Assembly (NCBI RefSeq): GCF_022848905.1
Contig: NZ_JAFIRA010000001.1
Coordinates: forward strand, 1-64,000
DNA length: 64,000 bases
Origin: Thermostichus vulcanus str. 'Rupite'
GTDB taxonomy: Bacteria > Cyanobacteriota > Cyanobacteriia > Thermostichales > Thermostichaceae
Direction of reading: 5' to 3'
Under the pieces are notes generated by a model, which was not told where the DNA came from, ran no database searches, and saw only the letters and a list, made by a program, of their open reading frames with translations. Position numbers and translations under genes: made by a program. Positions 27,810 to 36,467 of this stretch are shown piece after piece (within the stretch, counting starts at the first letter, position 1; the number at the start of each line of letters is the position of its first letter).

Positions 27810-28328
27810 ATGAGTAGCACCCGCCATTTCCCCTTCGAGCGTGTTCGTGAGCACCTACTGTTTCAATCGCTAGAGGATGCCGAGTGGCAAGCCCTGACTA
27901 CAGCGCTGTTGCCCAGTCGCTTTCAACCGGGCCACGTGATTTTTCAGGAAGGGGATCCCAGCAGCGATCTGTATGTGATTCTCAGTGGGGTAGTGGAGCT
28001 GCGGCGGCAATACGTGCGGCACCCAGGGGACTATTTGCTGGCCACTTTGCATGCCGGGCGGGTGTTTGGGGAGCTTTCCCTCCTGACGGGGCGACGGCGC
28101 TCCTTTACCGCTGTGAGCCTAATGGAAGTGCAAACCCTCCGCCTCTCCACAGAAGGGTTAATCCTGTTGCCCTTGGAAGTCCAGGTGAAACTGTACCGCG
28201 CCTGGAGCAGCATCATTAGCGAACGCTTGTACTGGATAGACAGTATGTTTACGGATCTATTGGAACAGCGGGGAGTGGAAAATGTCGCCTCGGCCATGGC
28301 TCTGCTCCATCAGCGATATCCTTCTTGA
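27810..28328 (+). CDS. Cyclic-nucleotide-binding domain protein
   Basis: A protein of about 172 residues with one cNMP-binding beta-roll (about 20-135). Family motifs are FQPGHVIFQEGDPSSDLYVILSG-like glycines and the phosphate-binding cassette region GRVFGELSLLTGRRRSFTAV. In the cassette the usual Arg lies in GRRRS. The C-terminal 35 residues are helical (RLYWIDSMFTDLLEQRG) and contain no helix-turn-helix, so it is not a CRP-type transcription factor. It might bind cAMP or c-di-GMP and act through protein contacts. It stands alone upstream of gap2. Confidence 0.85.
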   Translation: MSSTRHFPFERVREHLLFQSLEDAEWQALTTALLPSRFQPGHVIFQEGDPSSDLYVILSGVVELRRQYVRHPGDYLLATLHAGRVFGELSLLTGRRRSFTAVSLMEVQTLRLSTEGLILLPLEVQVKLYRAWSSIISERLYWIDSMFTDLLEQRGVENVASAMALLHQRYPS

Positions 28329-28486
28329 AGGGCTGCGGATCTCTTCCCAGACAGTGGTTTAGCCTCCCCTGTTCCTAGCGATTTAACCCAGGGATCCCAA
28401 ATTTTATCTTCAGAATATTCAGGGCTTGCGATATCATGTGCTAAGCAGCAGCCCCTAAAGAATTTCAAGCAGCGAGGTCAGGAGCA

Positions 28487-29506
28487 GTGGTCAGGGTAGC
28501 AATCAACGGATTTGGTCGCATCGGTCGCAACTTCTTGCGCTGTTGGTTAGGTCGCGCTCAGTCCAATCTGGACATCGTGGCCATCAATGACACTTCGGAT
28601 GCTCGCACTGCTGCCCACCTGCTCAAATACGATTCCATCCTGGGGCCGCTGCAAGGGGCGGAAGTTGAGCCCACTGAGCGGGGGTTGGTGGTGAATGGCA
28701 AACACATCAACACCGTTTCCGATCGCAACCCCAGTAACTTGCCCTGGAAAGATTGGAATGTAGATTTGGTGATCGAGGCTACGGGGGTCTTCGTCAACTA
28801 TGAGGGTGCCTCCAAGCATATCGAAGCCGGGGCCAAAAAGGTGATGATTACGGCTCCAGCCAAAGGCAGCGACATTCCTACTTTTGTGTACGGGGTAAAC
28901 CAAGCTACTTATGATCCCGTGCGGCACAACATCGTCAGCAATGCCAGCTGCACCACCAATTGCTTGACCCCGATCATCAAGGTCCTGCTGGAAAAATTTG
29001 GCATCGTCCGGGCCACCATGACCACCACCCACAGTTACACCGGCGATCAGCGCATTTTGGACGGTGGACACCGGGATCTGCGACGGGCACGGGCGGCTGC
29101 TTTAAGCATGGTGCCCACCACCACGGGGGCAGCTAAGGCCGTGGCGCTGGTGATTCCCGAACTGAAGGGCAAACTGAGCGGGGTTGCGGTACGAGTTCCC
29201 ACCCCCAATGTTTCTTTGGTGGATTTGGTCGTGCAAACCGAGAAGAGCGTCATTGCTGAAGAGGTGAATGATGCCCTTAAGGAAGCCTCTTTAACCACCA
29301 TGAAAGGGATCCTCGCCTATTCCGATATTCCGTTGGTGTCGATTGACTATCGCGGCCATGACTGCTCGGCCATTGTGGATGCGGAAATGACCAATGTGCT
29401 GGGTGGCGATTTGGTTAAGGTGATGGCCTGGTACGACAACGAGTGGGGCTACTCTCAGCGGGTGGTGGATCTGGCGGAATACATGGCGGCTCACTGGGTG
29501 GAATAG
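28487..29506 (+). CDS. gap2: Glyceraldehyde-3-phosphate dehydrogenase, Gap2 type
   Basis: A 339-residue Calvin-cycle enzyme using NADPH or NADH. The nucleotide fold opens [19 protein letters not shown]. The active-site cysteine is in [13 protein letters not shown] and the catalytic histidine in [33 protein letters not shown] and [16 protein letters not shown] are conserved. The [13 protein letters not shown] region with HRDLRRAR is typical of the photosynthetic Gap2 isoform. The start is GTG at 28487. Its 3' end overlaps the convergent galE by 16 bases. Confidence 0.96.
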   Translation: MVRVAINGFGRIGRNFLRCWLGRAQSNLDIVAINDTSDARTAAHLLKYDSILGPLQGAEVEPTERGLVVNGKHINTVSDRNPSNLPWKDWNVDLVIEATGVFVNYEGASKHIEAGAKKVMITAPAKGSDIPTFVYGVNQATYDPVRHNIVSNASCTTNCLTPIIKVLLEKFGIVRATMTTTHSYTGDQRILDGGHRDLRRARAAALSMVPTTTGAAKAVALVIPELKGKLSGVAVRVPTPNVSLVDLVVQTEKSVIAEEVNDALKEASLTTMKGILAYSDIPLVSIDYRGHDCSAIVDAEMTNVLGGDLVKVMAWYDNEWGYSQRVVDLAEYMAAHWVE

Positions 29507-30477
29507 GGCTGCTGCTGATGCCAACGCCAGGCGGTTTCAATGATCTGGGTTAAGTCGGCATAGGCGGGTTTCCAGCCTAGATCCTGCATGATGGCGCTGG
29601 CATCGCCTACTAAGCGCGGGGGATCCCCTGGACGACGTGCCCCAATTTGAACCGGGATCCTTTTTTGGGTGACGGCTTCGGCGGTGGCAATCACGTCTTT
29701 GACCGAAAAGCCTTGCCCATTCCCCAGGTTGTAGGCGGGTTGCACAGGCTGATGGGTGGTCAAGGCTTCTACAGCGAGGACATGGGCTTGGGCCAAGTCA
29801 CTGACGTGAATATAATCCCGAATACAAGTGCCGTCTGGGGTGTCGTAGTCATCCCCAAAAATGGTGATGTGGGGCCGCTGCCCACTGGCTGCATCCAATA
29901 CCAAGGGGATCAGATGGGTTTCCGGGTCGTGGGCCTCTCCAATTTCCCCATCGGGATCCGCCCCTGCTGCGTTGAAATAGCGTAGGCTAATCGATTGGAT
30001 CCCGTAAGCAAGGCGAAAATCCCGCAGCATTTGTTCCACCATCAGCTTGCTCTGGCCGTAGGGGTTGATGGGGCGTTGGGGATGGCTTTCTGGGATTGGG
30101 ATCTGTTCGGGTATACCGTAAGAGGCACAGGTGCTGGAGAAAACAATGTAAGGGATGCCGTGATCCCGCATCGCCTCTAGCAAACTGAGGGATCCCCCCA
30201 CATTATTGCGATAGTACTTGGCTGGATCTTTGACCGACTCTCCCACGTAGGCATAGGCGGCAAAGTGGATCACCCCTTCCGGTTGATACTGATTGATCAC
30301 CTGATCCAGTCGCTCCCGGTCAGCAATATCGCCCTTTTCCAAAGGCCCCCAGCGAACAGCCCAGGGGTGCCCATACACCAAATTGTCGAAGGTGATCGGG
30401 GTATGGCCGGAGGCAGCCAAGGCTTTGCAGGTGTGGCTACCGATATAGCCGGCACCGCCTGTAACCAAGAAACGCAT
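29491..30477 (-). CDS. galE: UDP-glucose 4-epimerase
   Basis: Interconverts UDP-glucose and UDP-galactose, supplying galactose units for the polysaccharide locus. The NAD fold is [20 protein letters not shown]; the catalytic motif is [10 protein letters not shown] with Tyr and Lys in [29 protein letters not shown] is typical. It has 328 residues from the ATG at 30477. It is the last gene of the leftward polysaccharide operon and overlaps the end of gap2. Confidence 0.95.
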   Translation of the reverse strand: MRFLVTGGAGYIGSHTCKALAASGHTPITFDNLVYGHPWAVRWGPLEKGDIADRERLDQVINQYQPEGVIHFAAYAYVGESVKDPAKYYRNNVGGSLSLLEAMRDHGIPYIVFSSTCASYGIPEQIPIPESHPQRPINPYGQSKLMVEQMLRDFRLAYGIQSISLRYFNAAGADPDGEIGEAHDPETHLIPLVLDAASGQRPHITIFGDDYDTPDGTCIRDYIHVSDLAQAHVLAVEALTTHQPVQPAYNLGNGQGFSVKDVIATAEAVTQKRIPVQIGARRPGDPPRLVGDASAIMQDLGWKPAYADLTQIIETAWRWHQQQPYSTQ

Positions 30478-30551
30478 AGACAGACCGTCAGTGGAGGATC
30501 CCACTTAGAATAAAGGAACAAAACACCTACTCTAAACTCACTAGCGACTCA

Positions 30552-31646
30552 CTAGCGCGTTAGCAAGTCGATCACCCGCCAAAGGTTACCAATACTGGTG
30601 AGTGGTCGCAAAAGAATATTGATCGGGTTGAGGGCAATGTCCAAGCTGTCGGACATCTGGGCGGCACCAGAGGGGCGAACCACGATCACATCCGAATTGC
30701 GTAGGGGAGGGTTGCTTTCCTCGCTAATGCCCTGAGCAAAATCGACCCCAATCTGCCGTGCTTCCACACTGCCATCTGGATTGAGCCGAATCAGTTCCAC
30801 GGTCTGTTGGGCTTTGGGGGTCAATCCTCCGGCAGCCAAAATGGCCACATTCAAGGAGGCATTCGGGCTGAGGCTGACTGCTCCAGGACGAGTGACTTCA
30901 CCGACGACATTGATGGTGATTGTGTCTGGGGCAAAATTGGCGGCACTGAGCTGGCTAATTTCAGCCGGGCTAACCTGGCTGGCGACCGGAACCCGAATCG
31001 TGTCGCCGTCGTAGATGATCGGATCTTCGCTGGCTGCTCCGTTCTGTAGCAGCTCCCAGAGGTTGACTTGCAACGTTTGCTCGCTGCCATTCCGGGTTTG
31101 TCGGCGGATCTCGATGTTGCGAATATCAGCTTTTTGAGTGATGCCGCCCGCCAGTTGGAGCAGTTGGGTCAAGCGAGGCACATCTTCCCTTAAGGTGGTT
31201 GCCCCCACCTCCAGCACCTCAGAGGCACCGGTCGTGCCCTGCTTGGGAGACACGGTGTAGCCCCCCGGTCGGTTTACTTCCCCCACCACATTGATCCGAA
31301 AACCGCGGGTATCGAGAAGGCTGACACTGACCGAAGGGTATTTCAAATAGAAGGCAAATTTTTGTTCCAAGTCTCCAGCCGCTTGTTGGAGCGTCAGCCC
31401 CTCCACCGGTACCGTGCCGACTAGAGGCAGAGCCAAGGTGCCATCCAATAACACCTGCTGATCCCCACTGAGGCTAGGCTCATTCAAAACCGTTACCCGT
31501 ACCCGATCTCCAGGCCCCAGAATATAGGCCCGCTCCTGCCAAGTGAGGCGACTATCCAGGCTGAGGGGAGGTTCAACCGCTAGGGCCACCCCAGGAAAAC
31601 AGCTTAAACCCAGAGCGCAGGCAAGAAGCCAACCATGCTGTTTCAT
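30552..31646 (-). CDS. Polysaccharide export protein (Wza-like)
   Basis: A 364-residue protein with a cleavable signal peptide (LLACALGLSCFPGVALA) and no lipobox. A poly-export domain follows (ILGPGDRVRVTVLNEPSLSG), then two SLBB-type repeats (INVVGEVNRPGGYTVSP and INVVGEVTRPGAVSLSP). It should form the outer-membrane exit pore for the exopolysaccharide, partnering with the Wzc-like protein at 37559. Lack of the Wza lipid anchor is common in cyanobacterial members. Confidence 0.92.
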   Translation of the reverse strand: MKQHGWLLACALGLSCFPGVALAVEPPLSLDSRLTWQERAYILGPGDRVRVTVLNEPSLSGDQQVLLDGTLALPLVGTVPVEGLTLQQAAGDLEQKFAFYLKYPSVSVSLLDTRGFRINVVGEVNRPGGYTVSPKQGTTGASEVLEVGATTLREDVPRLTQLLQLAGGITQKADIRNIEIRRQTRNGSEQTLQVNLWELLQNGAASEDPIIYDGDTIRVPVASQVSPAEISQLSAANFAPDTITINVVGEVTRPGAVSLSPNASLNVAILAAGGLTPKAQQTVELIRLNPDGSVEARQIGVDFAQGISEESNPPLRNSDVIVVRPSGAAQMSDSLDIALNPINILLRPLTSIGNLWRVIDLLTR

Positions 31647-31737
31647 GTCAGGGATCCTCTTCTCCACTTCAGACTGTTCAAGCTCATTGTTTGGGAATCC
31701 TTAGCTGTAACCTGTTGCAAGGTTCTTTCCCTTCACT

Positions 31738-33216
31738 TCAACGCCCCATGCCAAGGTAGGTAAACCCTGCCTGACGCATCTGCTGCGGCGAGAAAAAGTT
31801 ACGGCCATCCACGATCAAGGCTCGCCGCATCCCCGCCGCCAAACGGTCAAAGTCCACACTGGCAAACTCTGGCCATTCCGTTACCAAAACCAAAGCATCA
31901 CAGCCTTGGGCCAAACTCAGGGCATCGCTCTCCAATTGCACCCCCGCCAGGGATCCCTGATTGGATTGAATCATCGGGTCGTAGGCTTTGACCTTGGCGC
32001 CTAGTTTCAGCAGTTGCTCGATCACCGTCAGGGAAGGGGCATCCCGCATGTCGTCGGTATTGGGTTTGAAGGTGAGCCCCAACAGGCCAATGGTTTTTCC
32101 CTTCAAGACCTTCAATTCTTGCTGGAGCTTTTCCACTATCCGTAACCGCTGCTGACGATTCGTTTCGATCACCGCTTCCAAGATGGGAGTAGCACAGTGG
32201 TAATCTGCCCCCGTTCGCACCAAGGCCGATACGTCCTTGGGGAAACAGCTCCCCCCCCAGCCAATGCCGGCATTGAGAAACTTAGGGCCAATGCGAGAGT
32301 CAAGGCCAATTCCTCTGGCCACCTCTGTAACATCGGCCCCCACCCGTTCACAAATGGTGGCTACTTCGTTGATGAAGCTAATCTTGGTGGCCAAAAAGGC
32401 GTTGGCGGCATATTTCACCATTTCTGCAGAGGCCAAATCCGTCACCAAAAAGGGTACCGGCGGTTGTGCCTCGGGGGTTGCCTCGGGATCCCAGCTGTGG
32501 TTGATGATCGGTTCATAAAGTTGCCGCATGATCGCTATGGCAGTGGGGCTATCCGAGCCGATGACAATGCGGTCGGGATGGAAGGTATCCCAAATGGCGC
32601 TGCCTTCTCTTAAAAATTCCGGATTGCTGACCACATCAAAGTGGGGCAACACAGACTGCAAATCGAAGCGCCGTGGATTGCTATGGGATCCCGCCAACAC
32701 TGAACTGCCCACCCATAGTTCCTCTTTGGCTGCCTGGGCGGCTCCATCCAGAATCATCATGCGCACCCAATCCCCAGAGCCAATTGGCACCGTGGACTTA
32801 TTGACAATCACTCGGTAACGAGAGCGCGTTTGGGTACGGATTAAGCCCTGCCCAATGCCACGGGCCACGGCTTCCACGTACTGCAAATTCGGATCCCCGG
32901 AGGGCAAAGCCGGAGTGCCAACCGTAATGAAGATAATGTCCCCGAATTCAATGCCACGGTTGAGGTCAGTGGTGAATTGAATGAACCCCGGAGGAGTGGA
33001 GGCAGCTTCATGATCTGCTTTAGGGTCTATGGGTCTGTAAGAGTGACGGAAGACAATCGACTCCAACCCTGGTTCGTAAATTGGAATTTTTCCAGCTTGT
33101 AGAGCCGCAACTTTGTCACGGTTATTGTCCACACAGATCACCTGATGGCCAATTTGAGCCAAACAGGCGCCTGTTACCAAACCTACATAACCCGTGCCAA
33201 TTACGGTTACATTCAT
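31738..33216 (-). CDS. ugd: UDP-glucose 6-dehydrogenase
   Basis: Oxidises UDP-glucose to UDP-glucuronate for the acidic polysaccharide. The NAD motif is MNVTVIGTGYVGLVTGACLAQ (about residues 1-21) and the catalytic cysteine is in GWGGSCFPKDVSAL. GLLGLTFKPNTDDMRDAPS and a C-terminal UDP-binding domain complete it. With 492 residues it is longer than the roughly 440-460 usual; the extra residues lie around YRPIDPKADHEAASTPP and the central domain. A GGTGAG ribosome site precedes the ATG at 33216. Confidence 0.94.
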   Translation of the reverse strand: MNVTVIGTGYVGLVTGACLAQIGHQVICVDNNRDKVAALQAGKIPIYEPGLESIVFRHSYRPIDPKADHEAASTPPGFIQFTTDLNRGIEFGDIIFITVGTPALPSGDPNLQYVEAVARGIGQGLIRTQTRSRYRVIVNKSTVPIGSGDWVRMMILDGAAQAAKEELWVGSSVLAGSHSNPRRFDLQSVLPHFDVVSNPEFLREGSAIWDTFHPDRIVIGSDSPTAIAIMRQLYEPIINHSWDPEATPEAQPPVPFLVTDLASAEMVKYAANAFLATKISFINEVATICERVGADVTEVARGIGLDSRIGPKFLNAGIGWGGSCFPKDVSALVRTGADYHCATPILEAVIETNRQQRLRIVEKLQQELKVLKGKTIGLLGLTFKPNTDDMRDAPSLTVIEQLLKLGAKVKAYDPMIQSNQGSLAGVQLESDALSLAQGCDALVLVTEWPEFASVDFDRLAAGMRRALIVDGRNFFSPQQMRQAGFTYLGMGR

Positions 33217-33321
33217 GGTTGGGCTCACCTTTTTAACATGCATCGAACAAACTACGGATTTTCCTGCTCTATACCTGTAAGAGCTGAAACTAAGCAGGAG
33301 CTTTGTCGGGTCATGGATTTA

Positions 33322-33597
33322 TCAACCTGTTTGTCTCCAGGCCAAATTGGGTTCAGCAGGCCGAAAGACTTCAGAGGTGGCGCAGTAGGTGCCCAAAAAG
33401 CTCTCACGCTTGACGCTAGAACTGCTGCTGGAGCCATTTCCGCTCAAGACCCGGCACCGATAAATGTGAATCTCCCCTTGCCGCAAGAAAATACCATTGC
33501 AGAGCAGGTGTTCTAGAGAAGCTCCCGCCCCAACAGGCTTAGCCCGACTGGGATCCCCTTCAGAACTGGCAGGGTAGGCTATGTACAAATAACTCAT
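33322..33597 (-). CDS. 91-residue unknown protein in the polysaccharide operon
   Basis: Begins MSYLYIAYPASSEGDPS, followed by HLLCNGIFLRQGEIHIYRCR, a serine run (GNGSSSSSSVKRES) and an end with one further cysteine and several prolines. The ATG follows the stop of the sugar transferase by 11 bases, and its GAGGA ribosome site overlaps that stop, which argues for a real, translationally coupled gene. There is no signal peptide or membrane helix. I recognise no family. Its place between the PqqD-like/HepC-like genes and ugd makes a link with the PqqD-like protein worth testing. Confidence 0.6.
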   Translation of the reverse strand: MSYLYIAYPASSEGDPSRAKPVGAGASLEHLLCNGIFLRQGEIHIYRCRVLSGNGSSSSSSVKRESFLGTYCATSEVFRPAEPNLAWRQTG

Positions 33598-33608
33598 AAT
33601 CAAATTCC

Positions 33609-34550
33609 TCAAAACGCGCCGAAACCAGTTGCAACCTTGGGCAATGTTTGTAGAAGAATGGACAGATCTTTGAGCAAAGACCAGTGGCCTAAGTACTGCA
33701 AATCCATGCGGTTGACGACCTCCAAATCCAGTTGGGTTGAACGTGCCGAAACCTGCCATGCGCCAGTGATCCCTGGCAAGGCGAGCATCCGATGTCGGCA
33801 GGAGGCGGGGATCCGAATTGCGTCGTAAATAGCCCAGGGACGGGGCCCCACCAGACTCATCTGCCCTAGCACTACATTGAACAGTTGGGGTAACTCATCG
33901 ATGCTGTACTTGCGCATCCAGCGCCCGATTGGGGTAATACGAGGGTCATCCTGGCGCTTGTGCAAACCATTTTGGTTCCCCATGACCTGATGGTGGAATT
34001 TGTCTGCATTCGGCACCATGGTGCGGAACTTGATGATGCGAAATAATCTGCCCCCATGCCCAACCCGCCATTGCTTGAAGAAGAAAGGGCCAGGAGAAGA
34101 GATGAGCATCAGCGCCATCACTCCGAGAAAAACTGGGATCAAGCACAACAAACCGAAAGCCGCCGCCAGACGATCCGACCAACGCTTCACTTGCCAGGGC
34201 AGTGGATGACGGTGCTCCGGCAGCCAAAACAGGGACGGGGTGCTTAACTGCATGGCTGCTGGCCGACCGGTCTGGGCTGCCAAATCGGCCCAAAGATTGA
34301 TATCCTGCTGGGGCAGAGACGGATCCAGAAAAAGTTGTCGGGCAGAACTGTACTGTAGCCAACTGAGAACGGCTGGGCGGGGATCCCAATCCGTCATGGA
34401 ATCCCGTTGCCACTGGGGCGCAGGCTGAACAAATAGGGATCCCTTGAACTGCTTCAGGATCCAGCAGTGAAAATGGAAGCTGAGCAACATCTCCTCTGGT
34501 AAAAGCGCTGGAGAGGGCCTTGCTGCCTGTAGAACCAACTCTGAAACCAT
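33609..34550 (-). CDS. Initiating sugar transferase, HepC-like
   Basis: A polyprenyl-phosphate sugar-phosphate transferase of the bacterial sugar transferase (WcaJ/RfbP core) type, starting polysaccharide assembly on the lipid carrier. One membrane helix (about 145-165), then KQWRVGHGGRLFRIIKFRTM, DDPRITPIGRWMRKYSIDEL and GQMSLVGPRPWAIYDA. The N-terminal 130 residues replace the multi-helix region of WcaJ and resemble the cyanobacterial HepC group. It has 313 residues from the ATG at 34550. It is the second gene of the leftward operon after the PqqD-like gene. Confidence 0.9.
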   Translation of the reverse strand: MVSELVLQAARPSPALLPEEMLLSFHFHCWILKQFKGSLFVQPAPQWQRDSMTDWDPRPAVLSWLQYSSARQLFLDPSLPQQDINLWADLAAQTGRPAAMQLSTPSLFWLPEHRHPLPWQVKRWSDRLAAAFGLLCLIPVFLGVMALMLISSPGPFFFKQWRVGHGGRLFRIIKFRTMVPNADKFHHQVMGNQNGLHKRQDDPRITPIGRWMRKYSIDELPQLFNVVLGQMSLVGPRPWAIYDAIRIPASCRHRMLALPGITGAWQVSARSTQLDLEVVNRMDLQYLGHWSLLKDLSILLQTLPKVATGFGAF

Positions 34551-34601
34551 AATCAAGCCGATGAGAGGATGTGAAGGAAAGATGGACGGTTGGGATCCCA
34601 A

Positions 34602-34916
34602 TCAAGGACAGGCTGCGGTTACAACCTGAATTAACCCTTCCGAAGCAAGCGATCGGGCTAGATCCAGCACCTCCTGTTCGCACACCTGCGGATCCACCTC
34701 GTAGTCCTCTAGCAAGCAGTTGAGAAGATGACCGATTCGAATTGGGCTCTTCATGAGAGTCCAAATATGAAAGCCAATAGGGTTGAAGCCGTAGTAAACC
34801 CCAGAATCCAAATCCAGTAAGACAGCTCCATCTTCCAGAGAGGAGGAAACCTGATTGCCGGCACACACAACAGTGCTGTCAACCGTGATAGCAGGTGCAG
34901 TTTTCAACACGCTCAT
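34602..34916 (-). CDS. PqqD-family (RRE-type) protein
   Basis: A 104-residue protein with the PqqD winged-helix pattern: SSSLEDGAVLLDLDSGVYYGF, then NPIGFHIWTLMKSP and CEQEVLDLARSLASEGLI. PqqD-like domains bind leader peptides of ribosomally made peptides, or act as the B1 protein of lasso peptide systems. No radical SAM enzyme, B2 protease, cyclase or kinase partner is seen in the window; neighbours are polysaccharide genes. A GGAG ribosome site precedes the ATG at 34916. It is the first gene of the leftward operon. Confidence 0.85.
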   Translation of the reverse strand: MSVLKTAPAITVDSTVVCAGNQVSSSLEDGAVLLDLDSGVYYGFNPIGFHIWTLMKSPIRIGHLLNCLLEDYEVDPQVCEQEVLDLARSLASEGLIQVVTAACP

Positions 34917-35332
34917 GGTTAAACTCCACAGTGTCAAATCCGCTCAGATCACCGCAAGGGACGATGGCAACTCAAGCAACAGAGCCACTGCACGCCAGCA
35001 AAAGACCTCGGAGGCAGAGCGGAATACTCTCTGAGTTTGCCCAGTCCTGAAGAAAAGAGCATCTTTCTTTATATTTTCTTTAGGTTTACTCGCGATCTGC
35101 TCACAGGAAGCATTTTCTCAGTGTCTATCTACTCTTTTCGGGGGGTGGCCCCTTTGCGGTTCGGCCAAATATAAATAAATTCTTAAGAAAGATAGGTCTC
35201 GATGATGGCTCATGTCTTACTTGCAATGTCTGCCTCCACAGGCTCTGTTGCCGAACGGTGGGTAGTGCTTAGGAGTTCAGGTTGGGTTAAAGGCTTTGGC
35301 CTTGGTAGGTTCTGGTCGAGCTGGTTTTCCGG
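34917..35332. promoter_or_regulatory. Divergent promoter region of the polysaccharide locus
   Basis: About 415 bases between the leftward (PqqD-like first) and rightward (WecB-like first) operons. No gene is seen. It is AT-rich around 35060-35100 and 35165-35195, includes a 10-base palindrome ttcttaagaa at 35180-35189 and a GGGG/CCCC hairpin near 35140-35153. Promoters for both operons and any regulator sites must lie here; exact boxes are not assignable by eye. Confidence 0.55.
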
Positions 35333-36421
35333 ATGATGTCCACTCATTTGCAAATTCTGCCGCCCTCTGTTCCGACGAAAGTGTTGGGGCAGGTGTTTGC
35401 TGTGGACTTGCTGGGGCGTCAACTGCACTGCATGACGGCTCCCGCTTTGGTGGAAGAAATCTGGCAAGCCTGTCGCTACAACCAGCGGCGGGTGATTGCC
35501 CACTGCAATGTGCATGGGTTCAATCTTTCAATGATCTGCCCCCGGTTCTATCGCTTCTTGCAATCAGCGGATATTGTCCATTGCGACGGTATTGGCATTC
35601 TCAAGGCGATTGGCTACTTGGGCAAGCTGAAGCTGCCTGTAGAGTATCGAGTCTCTTACACCATCCTCATGCCACTCCTGCTGGAGCGTTGCCAACGGGA
35701 AGGATTGTCTCTGTACTTGCTGGGGGGGAGCCCAACTCATTTGGAGAAGGCTCTGAGCCATTTGCGGCTGCTTTATCCTCGTCTGCAGGTAACAGGGCAC
35801 CATGGTTACTTTGCTGCAGAGGATCCCGAAGAGAATGCAGCCATTGTGGAATCGATTCGCGCCAGCGGCTGCCAGATCTTGATCGTCGGCATGGGTATGC
35901 CCAGACAAGAGTACTGGATTGAACACCATCGGGATCACCTGGCTGTGAATGCAATTCTTTCCGGTGGGGCAGTGATTGACCGCTTGGCGGGAGTCGTACC
36001 CGATTGTCCGAAGTGGCTATCCGATGTGGGCTTGGAGTGGTTGTATCGGCTGTCTCGTGAGCCACGGCGATTATCCGTCCGCTATCTGCTGGGAAACCCT
36101 ACGTTTGTCTTGACGTTGGCTTTGGCTCGCTTACAAGGGTTTCGGGTGTCTTGGGTTGAGCAAACTGATCCCGCAGAACGGACTCTTCCGGTCTCCTCCT
36201 CTTGGCGAGTGCAGTCTCCTGAAGAAGCCAAGATTCGCCTTTTGGGTCAAATGCTGACTGAGTCAGGGATCCTCAAACCCACCCAAGTGGAGCAAGCCCT
36301 GGTGGAGCACCAGTTGACAGGCAGGCCGTTTCGAGAGGTTGTCTTACACCACGGTTGGGCACTGGAAGCAGCCTTGGAAGTAGTGACCGAGAAGTTGCTG
36401 CGGACGGAGATACCCAGGTGA
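35333..36421 (+). CDS. WecB/TagA/CpsF transferase with C-terminal extension
   Basis: A 362-residue protein. Residues about 1-260 are a GT26-family N-acetylmannosamine or glucuronic-acid type transferase (IVHCDGIGILKAIGYLG, QILIVGMGMPRQEYWIEHH, AILSGGAVIDRLAGVVPDCP). Residues about 300-360 (IRLLGQMLTESGILKPTQVE, then HQLTGRPFREVVLHHGWALE) look like the N-terminal domain of type II/IV secretion ATPases (T2SSE_N/MshEN). That domain binds partners or c-di-GMP in some proteins. The fusion is unusual. It is the first gene of the rightward operon. Confidence 0.87.
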   Translation: MMSTHLQILPPSVPTKVLGQVFAVDLLGRQLHCMTAPALVEEIWQACRYNQRRVIAHCNVHGFNLSMICPRFYRFLQSADIVHCDGIGILKAIGYLGKLKLPVEYRVSYTILMPLLLERCQREGLSLYLLGGSPTHLEKALSHLRLLYPRLQVTGHHGYFAAEDPEENAAIVESIRASGCQILIVGMGMPRQEYWIEHHRDHLAVNAILSGGAVIDRLAGVVPDCPKWLSDVGLEWLYRLSREPRRLSVRYLLGNPTFVLTLALARLQGFRVSWVEQTDPAERTLPVSSSWRVQSPEEAKIRLLGQMLTESGILKPTQVEQALVEHQLTGRPFREVVLHHGWALEAALEVVTEKLLRTEIPR

Positions 36422-36467
36422 TCAGGGCTGAAGGTTTGAGGGGTTCAGCAGAACTGTTGGGGGTGCG

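Noticed and set aside
33322-34916. A lasso peptide cluster (PqqD-like B1 plus small precursor)
   Set aside because: The tail GTYCATSE has Gly1 and Glu8, but the leader lacks Thr at -2, and neither a B2 protease nor an asparagine-synthase-like cyclase is near. Kept only as an open PqqD-partner question.
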